DNA of 42,204 nt from Chlamydiota bacterium (GTDB lineage: Bacteria > Chlamydiota > Chlamydiia > Chlamydiales > JABDDJ01): assembly GCA_013287645.1 (NCBI GenBank), contig JABDDJ010000020.1:1-42204 (forward strand). Reading direction: 5' to 3'. Made by a program: the position numbers and the translations under genes. Shown piece after piece: positions 18,097 through 26,128 of this stretch. Each line of letters begins with the position of its first letter. The first letter of the stretch is position 1. The notes below the pieces were generated by a model. The model was not told the origin of the DNA and did not search any database. It saw nothing but the letters and a program-made list of their open reading frames with translations.

Positions 18097-19170
18097 TCAG
18101 TGAAAGAGGGGTACTGTGCGGCGGCCTACACTCTGAGCGAGATTTCTCTCTGCAATGGCATCTGCCACCTGGCTTGTTGGCTGATTATGCTCTTTGGCTT
18201 CTATAAAGATCTGTTTGAGGGTTTCTCGGATGAGATTGGTCTTTTCTCTAGCTTCGCAGGGATCATATCCTCCTGCTGAAAATTCAGCTGTCGCATTGAT
18301 AATCCCTCCAGCGTTAATGGCATAATCTGGGGCATACAAGATATTACGTTTATGCAATCTTAAGGCATCTTCGGGCTCTCCGAGCTGATTGTTAGCTCCT
18401 CCTGCAACAGCCGGACACCTCAACAAGGGAATAGTTTTGCTATTTAGGACGTTTCCTAAGGCGCATGGACATAGTATATCGCAAGGTGTTGCTGTATACG
18501 TTTCTGGCTCTACTTTTTGGGCAGAATACATATGGCATAGTCGTGCAATCTTTTCGCGATCTGTATCGCACAAGATAAGCTGAGCTTCTTCCCAAAATAG
18601 TATCTCGGCTATCTTTGCTCCTACATGACCCAGTCCTTGTATAGCAATAATTTTATTTTTGAGTGAGGGTGATCCCCATAAGGTCTCTGCAACAGCCTTC
18701 AAGCCTTGATATAAGCCCCATGCTGTAAAGCGGCTAGGATCGCCACTGCTTGCCGCTGTGGGTAACGCTGCCACATACGGTGTCTCCTCACGCAGTAGAA
18801 GCATATCTTGTGGTGTTGATCCGACATCTTCTGCGGCGATATAATCGCCTCCTAAACTATGCACGACTTTAGCAAAGGAGTGTAACAAAGCGGGTGTCTT
18901 GTCTGTCCTGGGGTCGGCGATAATGACGCTTTTTCCGCCTCCAATCCCTATCTGCGCCAGCGCAGTCTTATAGGTCATAGCTTTAGCTAGACGGAGTGCA
19001 TCTGTAAGTGCACTCTCTTTGTTCTCATAAGGATAGATGCGGACACCGCCGAGCGCAGGACCTAACTGGGTGCTATGAATGGCAATAAAGCAATGGAGAC
19101 CGACTTTGTGGTCGCGTGCTTCAATGACTTTTTTATAGCCCGGTATTTGAAGGATTTCGATTGTTGGCAT
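18097..19170 (-). CDS. ldh: Leucine (branched-chain amino acid) dehydrogenase
   Basis: Oxidative deamination of leucine, valine or isoleucine with NAD, or the reverse amination. The catalytic lysines fall at Lys68 (AMTYKTA) and Lys80 (GIGGGKSVI), the same numbers as in Bacillus leucine dehydrogenase. The Rossmann domain has AIQGLGHVGAKIAEIL, and the C-terminal APDYAINAGGIINATAE segment is typical. Length 357 fits the family. Chlamydia has a homologue (CT773, from memory). The start lies 87 bases from the divergent gene at 19258. Confidence 0.94.
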   Translation of the reverse strand: MPTIEILQIPGYKKVIEARDHKVGLHCFIAIHSTQLGPALGGVRIYPYENKESALTDALRLAKAMTYKTALAQIGIGGGKSVIIADPRTDKTPALLHSFAKVVHSLGGDYIAAEDVGSTPQDMLLLREETPYVAALPTAASSGDPSRFTAWGLYQGLKAVAETLWGSPSLKNKIIAIQGLGHVGAKIAEILFWEEAQLILCDTDREKIARLCHMYSAQKVEPETYTATPCDILCPCALGNVLNSKTIPLLRCPAVAGGANNQLGEPEDALRLHKRNILYAPDYAINAGGIINATAEFSAGGYDPCEAREKTNLIRETLKQIFIEAKEHNQPTSQVADAIAERNLAQSVGRRTVPLFH

Positions 19171-19257
19171 AAAAAAATTGTCTTGATTAATATAGTTGTA
19201 ACAGTTACTCTAAAGAGTCCAAAATTAATAATTATCATTAATCCGTTTGAGGTTGCA

Positions 19258-19980
19258 ATGACAAAAGCTGTCATCACTGGCGAGTTAAAACAATTGCTAA
19301 AAGATTATCTATCCAATAATCGCCCAGCGGAGTTGATTAACACATATCTATTTTTTATCGAAAATAAGTTTAACCTTCAACCTGTCCTTTTTGCAAAAGA
19401 AAAGAAAATTTTTCAAAACTCGGATGATGTAGTAAAATTATTAGAATCTGAAAACAAACTCTGGCACGAAGCCGAAATAAAGATCGCCTTTGGTATGCAC
19501 AGTGTGAATGAACTTACCAAAAAGATCTACATCTGCCCTTTTACCGGTAAAGTATTTGGCGATAATACCCATCCTAATCCGCAAGACGCCATTTATGACT
19601 GGGTCTCTAAATGTCCTGAAAATACTGAGAGAATCGGCGGGCTACGCGTAAAACGCTTTTTTGTTTCCGAAGATCCTGAAGTTATCCGCAACTATATCCC
19701 TCAACAAAAACCTAAAGAAGCAATTGTTAAAACAGTCTACTCTTCAGTTTTAAGCGGTAAGCTTTTTAATTCTAAAGAAGCTGTTGTTAACGATTTCAAG
19801 AAAAACTATCTTAAACGTCTATCTCTGGTTGAAGTCCAGGGCCAAAATCGCTTTGAAATTGACGACCGTTTTCTCGCCTTTTTGCAGCTGCATCTCCAAG
19901 AGGATAAAATCGCCTCATTTGTTGAGACTTTAGCCGGAGATGAGGAATTGGCCCCTTATGTCTCTCAGTGGTTGGAATAA
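19258..19980 (+). CDS. Conserved chlamydial hypothetical (possibly DUF2709, CT538-like)
   Basis: 240 residues from ATG 19258, chosen because GAGG precedes it; an upstream extension of the frame runs antisense into leucine dehydrogenase and looks spurious. The middle reads KKIYICPFTGKVFGD and ends with a second Cys (WVSKCPENTER), a possible but unproven metal-binding pair. No signal peptide or membrane segment is seen. It heads a tightly overlapping set with tsaE, engB and a DnaQ-like exonuclease. From memory the same order occurs in C. trachomatis (CT538-CT537-CT536 region), which is why I suggest DUF2709. Function unknown. Confidence 0.82.
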   Translation: MTKAVITGELKQLLKDYLSNNRPAELINTYLFFIENKFNLQPVLFAKEKKIFQNSDDVVKLLESENKLWHEAEIKIAFGMHSVNELTKKIYICPFTGKVFGDNTHPNPQDAIYDWVSKCPENTERIGGLRVKRFFVSEDPEVIRNYIPQQKPKEAIVKTVYSSVLSGKLFNSKEAVVNDFKKNYLKRLSLVEVQGQNRFEIDDRFLAFLQLHLQEDKIASFVETLAGDEELAPYVSQWLE

Positions 19981-20404
19981 TAATATTATAACTTACTCTC
20001 CGCTTGAGACCGAAGCGGTTGCTGAACAATTTGCAAAAATACTTTCAGCAGGTGCTCTGGTGCTTTTGAAAGGAGACCTAGGAGCAGGTAAGACAACTTT
20101 CGTAAAAGGTCTTGCAAAAGGATTAAAAATTACTTCTGAATGTATTGTCCAAAGCCCTACATTTACCTATCTGCACATTTACGAAGGTGAGCAAGGCCCT
20201 CTGTACCATTTTGATCTTTATCGCATGACACAGTGTGAAGAGTTTTTGAGCCAGGGGTTTGATGATTTTTTATTTGGTGAAGCCATCTGTTGTGTCGAGT
20301 GGCCAGAGAGAATAGAAAAGCTGCTCACACCCCCTTATTGGGAAGTTCAAATAGTCCACAAAGATATAGAGAGTCGAGAATTTAGGTATCGTTATTATGG
20401 TTAA
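19940..20404 (+). CDS. tsaE: tRNA threonylcarbamoyladenosine biosynthesis ATPase TsaE
   Basis: Small ATPase that supports TsaD/TsaB in making t6A37 of ANN-decoding tRNAs. Walker A GDLGAGKTTFVKG spans 45-57, followed by the family's SPTFTYLHIY and LYHFDLYRM segments and a VEWPER motif near the C-terminus. The first ATG (19940, 154 residues) overlaps the preceding gene by 41 bases. An in-frame ATG at 19958 is an alternative, and neither has a decisive ribosome-binding site. The 3' end overlaps engB by 8 bases. Confidence 0.93.
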   Translation: MRNWPLMSLSGWNNNIITYSPLETEAVAEQFAKILSAGALVLLKGDLGAGKTTFVKGLAKGLKITSECIVQSPTFTYLHIYEGEQGPLYHFDLYRMTQCEEFLSQGFDDFLFGEAICCVEWPERIEKLLTPPYWEVQIVHKDIESREFRYRYYG

Positions 20405-21020
20405 GTATTCTTTGAAAGAGGTCAAGTATATAGCCTCAGCACCTACTGTACAAAAGCTTCCCCAACTGAAAGATAGCCGTGGCAAGTTAGTGCCAGAGAT
20501 AGCAGTTATCGGACGGTCTAATGTGGGTAAATCTAGCCTTCTCAATATGCTCTTTCAATCAAAAGGACTGGTAAAAACTTCTTCTACACCCGGTAAAACA
20601 CGAGGATTGAACCTCTTTGCATTACAAGACGTGATGGCCTTTGTCGATTTGCCTGGATATGGTTATGCAGCGGTTTCCGATGCAGTACGTCAAGAATGGG
20701 GTCCGATGATTCAGGGCTATCTTGAAAAGAGAGAGGCACTCGCACTTATTTTTTATCTATTTGATATCCGCCGCGATGTGAACGATGAAGATCGACAATT
20801 GATGCAGTGGTTTACTGCTCAAAATAAAGCAGTGATTTTAATAGTGACCAAATCAGACAAAATCTCAAAGGGCAAAATAGCAGGGCGCTGTAAACAGATT
20901 GTAGAAGGATTTCAGGTCCAAAATTTGCATGTGGTACCCTGTTCAGCAACAACCCATGCTGGCAGAGATGATGTTTTACGAATTTTATTTGATGCAGTAA
21001 AGAACGAGTATTCCTCATGA
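20397..21020 (+). CDS. engB: Ribosome biogenesis GTPase EngB/YsxC
   Basis: Essential GTPase acting in 50S ribosomal subunit assembly. G1 is GRSNVGKSS (39-47), the switch region TPGKTRGLN follows, G3 is DLPGYGYA (84-91) and G4 is TKSD (151-154). Length 207 is typical. It overlaps tsaE upstream by 8 bases and the DnaQ-like gene downstream by 4 (ATGA), so the cluster is translationally coupled. Confidence 0.96.
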   Translation: MVKYSLKEVKYIASAPTVQKLPQLKDSRGKLVPEIAVIGRSNVGKSSLLNMLFQSKGLVKTSSTPGKTRGLNLFALQDVMAFVDLPGYGYAAVSDAVRQEWGPMIQGYLEKREALALIFYLFDIRRDVNDEDRQLMQWFTAQNKAVILIVTKSDKISKGKIAGRCKQIVEGFQVQNLHVVPCSATTHAGRDDVLRILFDAVKNEYSS

Positions 21021-21766
21021 CAAATTTAGATAAACAAGTATTTGTGTGTATTGATTGTGAGACGACAGGGCTAGATCTACAGCAAGATCGCGTCATAGAG
21101 GTAGCAGCAATTGTATTTACTGTTCATGAAGAACTTGAAGTCTTTGATACACTTATAGACCCGAAAATCCCTATTCCAGAAAGTTCAACAGCCATTCATC
21201 ATATTACGAATGAGATGATAGTAGGAATGCCTACTTTAGAAGACATCTTGCCGCGCATGTTAAGTATTATAGGACGTCATCCCGTTGTAGGCCATGGAGT
21301 GCATTTTGATGTTTCCCTATTGGCTACTGCTGCAGAAAAGGCTGGAATTCCCCATCACCTCTCTTCAAACAAACAGATTGATACTTTGAGAATGGCCCGG
21401 TACTATGGAGAGTGCCCTGTCAACTCATTAGCGCAGCTAGGCAAGCACTTCAATATTGAAGTGGCAGGCACACACCGTGCTATGACTGATGTTTTGATTA
21501 ATGTAGGCGTTTTTAAATATCTCTTACAACAATTTTCTACACTTCAACAGCTCTATAATGCATTGGACAAGCCCATTCTGATGAGAACAATGCCTTTAGG
21601 AAAGCATAAAGGACGGTTAATTAAAGATTTGCCTTTAGATTATTTACGCTGGGCTGCAAATAAAGACTTTGACGGAGATCTACTCTTCTCCTTACGTAGC
21701 GAGATTAATCGCAGAAAAAAGGGCAATCTATTTAACCAATCAGCCAGCCCCTTTTCTAATCTATAA
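21017..21766 (+). CDS. DnaQ-like 3'-5' exonuclease with C-terminal DUF3820
   Basis: DEDDh exonuclease of the Pol III epsilon family. Exo I is IDCETTG (Asp13, Glu15), Exo II GHGVHFD (Asp98) and Exo III THRAMTD (His153, Asp158). The C-terminal MPLGKHKGRLIKDLPLDYLRW (about 192-212) is the DUF3820 signature, seen in proteins that combine this module with an exonuclease. Such proteins may be repair nucleases rather than the replicative proofreader; no polymerase subunit is adjacent. It ends the coupled cluster, 16 bases before the convergent orphan antitoxin. Confidence 0.92.
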   Translation: MTNLDKQVFVCIDCETTGLDLQQDRVIEVAAIVFTVHEELEVFDTLIDPKIPIPESSTAIHHITNEMIVGMPTLEDILPRMLSIIGRHPVVGHGVHFDVSLLATAAEKAGIPHHLSSNKQIDTLRMARYYGECPVNSLAQLGKHFNIEVAGTHRAMTDVLINVGVFKYLLQQFSTLQQLYNALDKPILMRTMPLGKHKGRLIKDLPLDYLRWAANKDFDGDLLFSLRSEINRRKKGNLFNQSASPFSNL

Positions 21767-21782
21767 AAACTCAAAGTTCAGG

Positions 21783-22085
21783 CTATGAGTGAGCCGAAGC
21801 GTGCATGATCTTGGCTAGCGTCTTTATCGTTGGGTTTCTTCTTTTAAAGAAGTTGTAGGCAGTAGAGCGAGGAATTTTAGCTTCTTTCAAAAACTGCGTC
21901 TTATTTATAGCATAAAGATAACCCTCAATGATCTCTAGAACACCTTCAGTGTCATTCTCGAGGAGGCACTCCATAATGGCTGCTCCCATCTTATTTGTGT
22001 CTAAAAGGTTCTTCATCGGATCATACTCTTTCAGGTTGACATCTTCCCGAAGAATATATTCATTTTCTTGTGTTTTTTGGTTCAT
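21783..22085 (-). CDS. Orphan antitoxin-like HTH regulator (COG3636/HigA-like)
   Basis: 100 residues. The middle and C-terminal part (INKTQFLKEAKIPRSTAYNF, then RRNPTIKTLAKIMHA) is the helix-turn-helix of the 'addiction module antidote' family, whose N-terminal hallmark (LKEYDPMKNLLD) is also present. Members normally pair with a small RelE-like toxin, but neither flank has room for one: the spacer upstream is about 110 bases and dnaQ ends 16 bases downstream. It may be a remnant of a module or a stand-alone regulator. Confidence 0.82.
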   Translation of the reverse strand: MNQKTQENEYILREDVNLKEYDPMKNLLDTNKMGAAIMECLLENDTEGVLEIIEGYLYAINKTQFLKEAKIPRSTAYNFFKRRNPTIKTLAKIMHASAHS

Positions 22086-22091
22086 ATTTTA

Positions 22092-22121
22092 AGTGTACCA
22101 TATAGGGGCAAAACGAGTCAA
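22092..22121 (-). promoter_or_regulatory. Possible promoter of the orphan antitoxin gene
   Basis: On the minus strand TTGACT and TACACT are separated by 18 bases. The -10 ends only six bases before the ATG, so a transcript from it would be almost leaderless. Moderate match to consensus; inference only. Confidence 0.4.
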
Positions 22122-22154
22122 TGGCTACACCGACAAAGCCTTAAAGTGAGTTAG

Positions 22155-22185
22155 AAGACTAAGAGCAAAATGCTCTTAGTCTTTT
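22155..22185. terminator. Intrinsic terminator, probably for the spherulin-like gene
   Basis: AAGACTAAGAGCA (22155-22167) and TGCTCTTAGTCTT (22171-22183) form a perfect 13-base-pair stem with an AAA loop. It lies just past the stop of the minus-strand spherulin-like gene. The T-run is clearer on the plus strand (TTTT at 22182-22185) than on the minus strand, so it may work in both directions. Confidence 0.8.
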
Positions 22186-22193
22186 CCATTTAC

Positions 22194-23606
22194 TTACTGT
22201 GTACTTAACTGCTGAACAAATTGATTAAAGTAGGTTGGGTACTTATCATAAGGATTAGCATCGTTACTATCTGTAACAAAAATCCAACCAAAATGTTGAG
22301 AAGCCTGAGTGACAAACGTAGTAGGATAGGGTGAAATATTATAGCAAATTATGGAGAGTTTTGAGGTTGGATAAATATTATACCAATTTTGAAACTGCGT
22401 GAGTGGCATAGGTATAGAATTATTTTCATAGATATTCACGATATCTACATCATTACCTGCCGATTGGTTAATATTAGCTCCAGGATTTGCCTCAACCATC
22501 TGGAAGCCTAAACCTTTAGCATAGGTTGTAATGCTGCTATAATACGTATGATTCACTGACATAAGATCTAAGAAAATCCCATCAGGTTGATAGAAGTTTT
22601 TCCAAGTATGAATATCATTCTCCACTAATGTTTTAGAACGATGACTATAGTTTGTGTTAACATAGCCTAGAAGATTGATTCCGGCTGCTCTTAATTGTTG
22701 TACCGCATTTGTATAAACAGGATCTATCGATGTGCCAGGACCGGTAGCAGGATTTAGTATAACCCAAATATTTACATTAGGGTACTGGTTGGCTGTATCG
22801 ATTATAGGTTGAATAGCAGATTGTGTAGGATAGATGTAAAAGGGGAATATTGTTCCTGTATTGACTCTATCTAAAGAATCCATCAGCAACGAAAAATAAG
22901 AAGGAAGAACACCCCAAGGATCCATTCCGCCAGCATCTGTGATATAGAGCCAACCCACAAATTTTTTAGCCATATAAATGAAGCCAGTGGGAAAAGTAGG
23001 GACATTGTAAATCAACATGGAAATCGCTGTAGTAGGAAGATTGGCACTTTGCCAGTTTGAGTAGGTCGTTAAATTTGGAAGCCCACTATTTGTATCTATA
23101 ACTACTGTATCAACCACTGTGGCATAGCTAGTGCTGACATTTCCTCCGGCATTCCCAATCGAAAACTGCATTCCCAAGCCTTTGATATAATTAGTTAGGC
23201 TTAGATAGTAACTCAAGTTAGTTCCCATCGAATCTAAGAAAATACCATCTGGGCTATAGAAAGATTGCCAAGTTGCAATATCTGCCTCCACATCTGCAAT
23301 AGGACGTGCATTATTGCTTGTATAGACATAACCTACAATTTGTATCCCTGCTAGCCTTAAGGCCGTTATTGCAGCAGTGTAGACGGGATCTATGCTTGTA
23401 CCTGGGCCAGAAGCAGGGTTCATGATCACTCGCATAGGCACATTAGGATGAGCGAGTTTAGCGTCGAGTAGCGGCTGAATAGCTGTAGGTGTTGGATAGA
23501 TATAAAAAGGGATTAGAGTTCCACCAATATCGGCCCATAGTGCTTTCATAAGGAGAATAAAACTAAAGACGAGAAGACCAAAAAATTTTTTTGAGAAGAT
23601 ATTCAA
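22194..23606 (-). CDS. Secreted spherulin-4-like protein with two tandem domains
   Basis: 470 residues starting at TTG 23606, chosen because GGAGG lies five bases upstream; an ATG at 23618 would place that site inside the gene. The start then gives a clean signal peptide (MNIFSKKFFGLLVFSFILLM, cleavage likely after ALWA). Two copies of a family resembling spherulation-specific family 4 follow, about 220 residues each: both carry IPFYIYPT or FPFYIYPT, a NPASGPG/NPATGPG loop followed by TSIDPVYT, a GYV.T segment, PDGIFLD and a closing W..TD. The family resembles TIM-barrel glycoside hydrolases, so a polysaccharide target is possible. The first members came from the slime mould Physarum, notable for a probable amoeba symbiont. 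Confidence 0.82.
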   Translation of the reverse strand: MNIFSKKFFGLLVFSFILLMKALWADIGGTLIPFYIYPTPTAIQPLLDAKLAHPNVPMRVIMNPASGPGTSIDPVYTAAITALRLAGIQIVGYVYTSNNARPIADVEADIATWQSFYSPDGIFLDSMGTNLSYYLSLTNYIKGLGMQFSIGNAGGNVSTSYATVVDTVVIDTNSGLPNLTTYSNWQSANLPTTAISMLIYNVPTFPTGFIYMAKKFVGWLYITDAGGMDPWGVLPSYFSLLMDSLDRVNTGTIFPFYIYPTQSAIQPIIDTANQYPNVNIWVILNPATGPGTSIDPVYTNAVQQLRAAGINLLGYVNTNYSHRSKTLVENDIHTWKNFYQPDGIFLDLMSVNHTYYSSITTYAKGLGFQMVEANPGANINQSAGNDVDIVNIYENNSIPMPLTQFQNWYNIYPTSKLSIICYNISPYPTTFVTQASQHFGWIFVTDSNDANPYDKYPTYFNQFVQQLSTQ

Positions 23607-23637
23607 AATAACCTCCATTGTTTTTGATTTTAGTTCG

Positions 23638-24204
23638 TCACACTAGCTGTTTAGCTGGCTTATAATGCAGCCAGCAGTGTTGAATTTTCTTTATTCTCAC
23701 CAGATGAGGAGAGAATTTGCTTTCATCATCTGTGAGTTCCTTGGCAACTAGCCAAGCAGCCGACAGAATCTTACGCTGCAATTCTGCGTAGCGTTGTTGG
23801 TGACGTGGATGGTTGTCAAAAATAGCAGAAATTTTTTGACACATCTGCTCGACAATAGTATCAAAAACATCTTGAGAAACAGCATATTGATTGTCTTTTA
23901 ATACACGTAAAAGAGCTTCATATTCTTCGTAGGCAGCAATACCACGCACACGTGAATTTAGATCGTGGCTGGCAAGAATGTGCTTAAGAAGAGTGTGTTG
24001 AAGGGATTGCTGCTGAGCAGCTAGAAGTAGATTATGATGCTGGTGAGCAGCAGGAGCACTTGAAAGAGGATTAGTGAGCCAAGGATTAATTTCGGTAGAA
24101 AAGCGATGAGGTCTAATGCTTTTCACTCGAGAGAAAGTTAAGTATTTCTTAACAAGAGGAGTTAATAAAGGAAATTTTAATATTGTCGTTTTAGAATAGG
24201 TCAT
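23638..24204 (-). CDS. Hypothetical protein
   Basis: 188 residues from ATG 24204, chosen because AGGAAAG lies just upstream; a longer in-frame form would start inside the repeat at 24232. The protein is basic and helical, with a His/Gln-rich stretch (AAHQHHNLLLAAQQQSLQHT) and a C-terminal HCWLHYKPAKQLV. There is no signal peptide, membrane segment or motif I recognise. It lies between the repeat and the spherulin-like gene on the same strand, 31 bases before the latter's start. Confidence 0.65.
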   Translation of the reverse strand: MTYSKTTILKFPLLTPLVKKYLTFSRVKSIRPHRFSTEINPWLTNPLSSAPAAHQHHNLLLAAQQQSLQHTLLKHILASHDLNSRVRGIAAYEEYEALLRVLKDNQYAVSQDVFDTIVEQMCQKISAIFDNHPRHQQRYAELQRKILSAAWLVAKELTDDESKFSPHLVRIKKIQHCWLHYKPAKQLV

Positions 24205-24231
24205 TATCTTTCCTAGTCGTGAAAAATTTAC

Positions 24232-24297
24232 TTTAAACGCAAAGACGCAAAGGCGCAAAGAAATTTTTCTCTGCGCCTTTGCGTCTTTGCGTTTAAA
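24232..24297. repeat. GCAAAG-type hairpin repeat, perfect arms
   Basis: Arms at 24232-24257 and 24272-24297 pair at all 26 positions; the inner AGAAA/TTTCT extends the stem after one mismatch. Both arms are CGCAAAG heptamers beginning TTTAAACGCAAAGACGC. It lies between pdxH and the hypothetical gene on the minus strand and is the same family as the elements at 10281 and 16678. Confidence 0.92.
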
Positions 24298-24327
24298 TTA
24301 TTCTTTTCAGTGCTCTTTGTGATTTTA

Positions 24328-24978
24328 CTAGGGAGAAAGTCGAGTGATGGACCAGGTATCCTTTTCCTTGAGATAGAGGAATCTATCATGTAATCTTGCT
24401 TCGCTTCCTTGCCAGAATTCAAACGTCGTAGGGATTATTCTGTATCCGCCCCAGTAAGGAGGGCAAGGAACCTCTTGCTTTTCAAATTTTTCTTCGTATT
24501 GCTTATACTTCTCTTCCATGGGAGCCTTAGAGGGTAAAGGAATTCCTTGCATGGAGGCCCAGGCGCCTAGTTGACTTTTCCTAGGACGCTGTGAGAAATA
24601 ACGCGTAGAAATTTCTTCACTCGTCTTTTCGATATATCCTTCAATCCTCACTTGTCTTTCGATATTACTCCACCAGAAGGTCGCAGCGACATAGGGATTA
24701 GCCGTTATCTCAATTGCTTTTCGGCTTCCATAATTTGTAAAAAAGAATAGGCCCTCTTCATCAAAATGTTTCATGAGTACAGCTCGACAAGAGGGATGTC
24801 CATTAGGTGTTGCAGTCGCTAAAAAGAAGGCATTTGGTTCGATAGTGCCGCTTACTTTTGCCTCTTTAAACCATTCGACGAATACCTGAAAAGGATTAGG
24901 GTGTAGATCTTTCTTATGGAGGCCTCGATTCCCATACTCATGTCTTAGATCCTTAACGGGAAGATGAATGGATTCCAT
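24328..24978 (-). CDS. pdxH: Pyridoxamine 5'-phosphate oxidase
   Basis: FMN-dependent enzyme making pyridoxal 5'-phosphate. Family segments in order: LATATPNGHPSCRAVLMKHF, FFFTNYGSRKAIEITANPYV, FWWSNIERQVRIEGYIEK, YFSQRPRKSQLGAWASMQ and the C-terminal EFWQGSEARLHDRFLY with Arg-Leu-His-Asp-Arg. Length 216 is normal. AAGG precedes the ATG. It begins 9 bases after the ruvA stop, in the coiled-coil/ruvC/ruvA operon. Confidence 0.96.
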   Translation of the reverse strand: MESIHLPVKDLRHEYGNRGLHKKDLHPNPFQVFVEWFKEAKVSGTIEPNAFFLATATPNGHPSCRAVLMKHFDEEGLFFFTNYGSRKAIEITANPYVAATFWWSNIERQVRIEGYIEKTSEEISTRYFSQRPRKSQLGAWASMQGIPLPSKAPMEEKYKQYEEKFEKQEVPCPPYWGGYRIIPTTFEFWQGSEARLHDRFLYLKEKDTWSITRLSP

Positions 24979-24986
24979 AGTTAACC

Positions 24987-25595
24987 TTAAATGTTATTCA
25001 ATGAGTCTGCTATCAAATTCGCCAAATCGTGTGGAGCAGACTCGCCCTTGCTTTGAATCGTCTTGCTTACAGCCTTTTGGGCTACTGTTGCACTGTATCC
25101 TAAGTTGACCAGGGCGTTGATGGCTAGTTTCCAAGGGATTGTTTGTTGTTGAGGTGTAGTTGATGCATGCGAAACATAGTTGACGCTATCGTGGATGGGA
25201 AGTTTATCGCGCATTTCTATGAGTAATCTCTGAGCTGTTTTCTTACCAATTCCAGGAATCTTGCTCAATGTAGTCACATCCTCAGCCGCTATCGCATGCG
25301 AAAACTCTGTCTCTGATATATGTCCTAATATACTTAGGGCTGACTTAGGGCCAATTCCTGTTACTCCTAATAGGGTCTCAAAGAGGTCGCAGGCTGCAGA
25401 ATGAAGAAATCCATAAAGTGCTTGTGATTGTTCTCGTATGACGTGGACAGTGTGTAAAAGGCAGTTACTCTGTAGAGGGGGGAGTTTTCCATAGGTGATA
25501 GCGGTAATAAATATTTTGTAACCAACACCAGAAGCTTCTAGGATAGCGAAGGTAGGTGTCGCAGCAATGAGGGTTCCATGAATATGTGTAATCAT
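24987..25595 (-). CDS. ruvA: Holliday junction helicase subunit RuvA
   Basis: Junction-binding partner of RuvB. The N-terminal OB domain begins MITHIHGTL, the usual RuvA start. Two helix-hairpin-helix motifs follow (LLGVTGIGPKSALSILG and LSKIPGIGKKTAQRLLIEM), then the C-terminal RuvB-binding domain (INALVNLGYSATVAQKAV). I chose ATG 25595 (202 residues), which overlaps the ruvC stop as ATGA; a longer in-frame form reads 33 bases into ruvC. Confidence 0.96.
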   Translation of the reverse strand: MITHIHGTLIAATPTFAILEASGVGYKIFITAITYGKLPPLQSNCLLHTVHVIREQSQALYGFLHSAACDLFETLLGVTGIGPKSALSILGHISETEFSHAIAAEDVTTLSKIPGIGKKTAQRLLIEMRDKLPIHDSVNYVSHASTTPQQQTIPWKLAINALVNLGYSATVAQKAVSKTIQSKGESAPHDLANLIADSLNNI

Positions 25596-26128
25596 AAAAT
25601 TATTTTTTTTGTTTGGTGAGAGTGACAAATCGCTAAAGCTAAGGCATCTGCTGCATCATAGGGCGTGGGTAGTTTAGGAAGTTTCAACAGTCTTTGAACC
25701 ATACCCTGCACCTGCTGCTTGCTAGCACTTCCATTGCCGGTGACGGCACGTTTCGCTACTGAGGGAGAGTATTCAAAAATCAAAATCTCTTTTTTACGGG
25801 CTGCGACGATAGCTACTCCTCTAGCCATACCGACTTTTAAAGCGCTTTGAGGATTTTTTTTAACAAATTGTGTTTCTATCGCAACCTCATCTGGAGCATA
25901 GGTCACAATCAATTCACTCAAGTTTTCAAAGATGGCTAGATAGCGATCAAAAATGGGCATAGAACAGGGCACACGGATACAGCCATAATCGACTGCAACA
26001 AGTATCTGCCCTTCGCAGTCAATAATGCCGTAACCAGTTACAGCCGTACCTGGATCAAGTCCTAAGACTCTGCGTTTTTTAGAGTCGCTCTTAGTCAAAC
26101 AAATGCTCTTTGCGTTTGTGGTTGGCAT
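25592..26128 (-). CDS. ruvC: Crossover junction endodeoxyribonuclease RuvC
   Basis: Dimeric Holliday-junction resolvase. Catalytic acidic residues appear in VLGLDPGTAVTGYG, VAIETQF and the C-terminal DAADALALAICH. The start is uncertain: ATG 26128 overlaps the coiled-coil gene by 38 bases and has no clear ribosome-binding site, while TTG 26098 would overlap by 8 bases and give a protein closer to the usual N-terminus; an upstream TTG (26140) also exists. Followed by ruvA with an ATGA overlap. Confidence 0.94.
   Translation of the reverse strand: MPTTNAKSICLTKSDSKKRRVLGLDPGTAVTGYGIIDCEGQILVAVDYGCIRVPCSMPIFDRYLAIFENLSELIVTYAPDEVAIETQFVKKNPQSALKVGMARGVAIVAARKKEILIFEYSPSVAKRAVTGNGSASKQQVQGMVQRLLKLPKLPTPYDAADALALAICHSHQTKKIIL

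Noticed and set aside
19218-19243. Fur-box-like AATAATTATCATTAAT upstream of the gene at 19258
   Set aside because: It matches only part of the consensus in an AT-rich spacer, and neither flanking gene is iron-related.
19075-19257. N-terminal extension of the gene at 19258
   Set aside because: It is antisense to leucine dehydrogenase and the divergent spacer, and a good ribosome-binding site lies directly before ATG 19258.
24228-24422. Open frame ending in CAFASLRLK and the extended start of the 23638 gene beginning MRLCVFAF
   Set aside because: Both read through the CGCAAAG hairpin repeat; the coding signal starts only outside it (ATG 24204 with AGGAAAG).
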